Assembly (NCBI GenBank): GCA_947175775.1
Contig: CAMWNY010000017.1
Span: 1 to 15,701 of the forward strand
Length of the DNA stretch: 15,701 bases
Direction: 5' to 3'
Source: an uncultured Lachnospiraceae bacterium
Lineage (GTDB): Bacteria > Bacillota > Clostridia > Lachnospirales > Lachnospiraceae
The first letter of the stretch is position 1. Each line of letters starts with the position of its first letter. Positions 15,465-15,701 of the stretch are shown here, one piece after another. The notes beneath the pieces are model-generated. The model did no database searches, had not been told where the DNA came from, and saw only the letters and a program-made list of their open reading frames with translations. Position numbers and translations under genes: made by a program.

Positions 15465-15701
15465 ATGGCAAAGGCTAAATTTGAAAGAAGTAAACCCCAT
15501 TGTAACATTGGTACAATTGGACACGTTGACCACGGTAAGACAACTTTAACAGCAGCAATCACAAAGGTTTTGGCTGAGAGAGTTGCAGGTAACGTAGCAA
15601 CAGATTTTGAGAACATCGATAAGGCTCCGGAAGAGAGAGAGCGTGGTATCACAATCAATACAGCACACGTTGAGTATGAAACAGACAAGAGACATTATGC
15701 A
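15465..15701 (+). CDS. tuf: Elongation factor Tu (5' part, cut by the window end)
   Basis: EF-Tu carries aminoacyl-tRNA to the ribosomal A site as a GTP complex. The window holds the first 79 codons, in frame to the last base, of a protein usually near 395-400 residues. Visible are the P-loop GHVDHGKT (19-26), the acidic segment EERERG and the switch I RGITI (60-64) with the conserved Thr at 63. The ATG at 15465 follows AAGGAGGA (15449-15456). It has its own promoter at 15357-15385. There is no sign of damage; the truncation comes only from the window edge. Confidence 0.98.
   Translation, partial: MAKAKFERSKPHCNIGTIGHVDHGKTTLTAAITKVLAERVAGNVATDFENIDKAPEERERGITINTAHVEYETDKRHYA

Overview
The window looks like a chromosomal segment of a Firmicutes/Clostridia bacterium, most probably a Lachnospiraceae-type organism. 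The grounds are rpoB-rpoC close to the str genes (rpsL-rpsG-fusA-tuf), strong AGGAGG-type ribosome binding sites, near-consensus sigma-A promoters, an S12 with the Gram-positive-type N-proximal insertion, and pilin-like proteins resembling ones I associate with that family. The family assignment is from memory of protein families, not from a search.

Layout. (1) 14-7590, plus strand: rpoB and rpoC, the complete beta and beta-prime subunits of RNA polymerase, ending in a strong hairpin terminator at 7611-7655. (2) 7660-11690, minus strand: six closely packed genes that read 11690 to 7660: a transglutaminase-like lipoprotein, a GspF/PilC-type inner-membrane platform protein, and four small single-pass proteins with pilin-like N-termini, one of which has a textbook type IV prepilin cleavage motif. 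No assembly ATPase or prepilin peptidase is present. (3) 11691-12023: a divergent regulatory region with a perfect-consensus sigma-A promoter (TTGACA-17-TATAAT) for rpsL. (4) 12024-15318, plus strand: rpsL, rpsG (GTG start) and fusA (TTG start). (5) 15319-15701: a separate promoter for tuf and the first 79 codons of tuf, cut by the window end.

How the parts relate. The plus-strand genes are the core transcription and translation machinery and are expected to be highly expressed. The minus-strand block sits between rpoC and rpsL, facing rpoC convergently across a terminator able to work in both directions and rpsL divergently across the promoter region. It probably encodes a reduced type IV pilus/type II secretion-like envelope assembly whose motor must be encoded elsewhere, with a surface transglutaminase-like protein made from the same transcript.

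Most noteworthy: the pilin-like operon inside a usually contiguous rpoBC-str locus; the graded loss of the +5 acidic residue among its pilin-like N-termini; and the rpsG-fusA gap, which holds a second, synonymously diverged copy of the last six S7 codons plus stop (13147-13167) forming one arm of a long hairpin that can also pair alternatively with the real rpsG 3' end.
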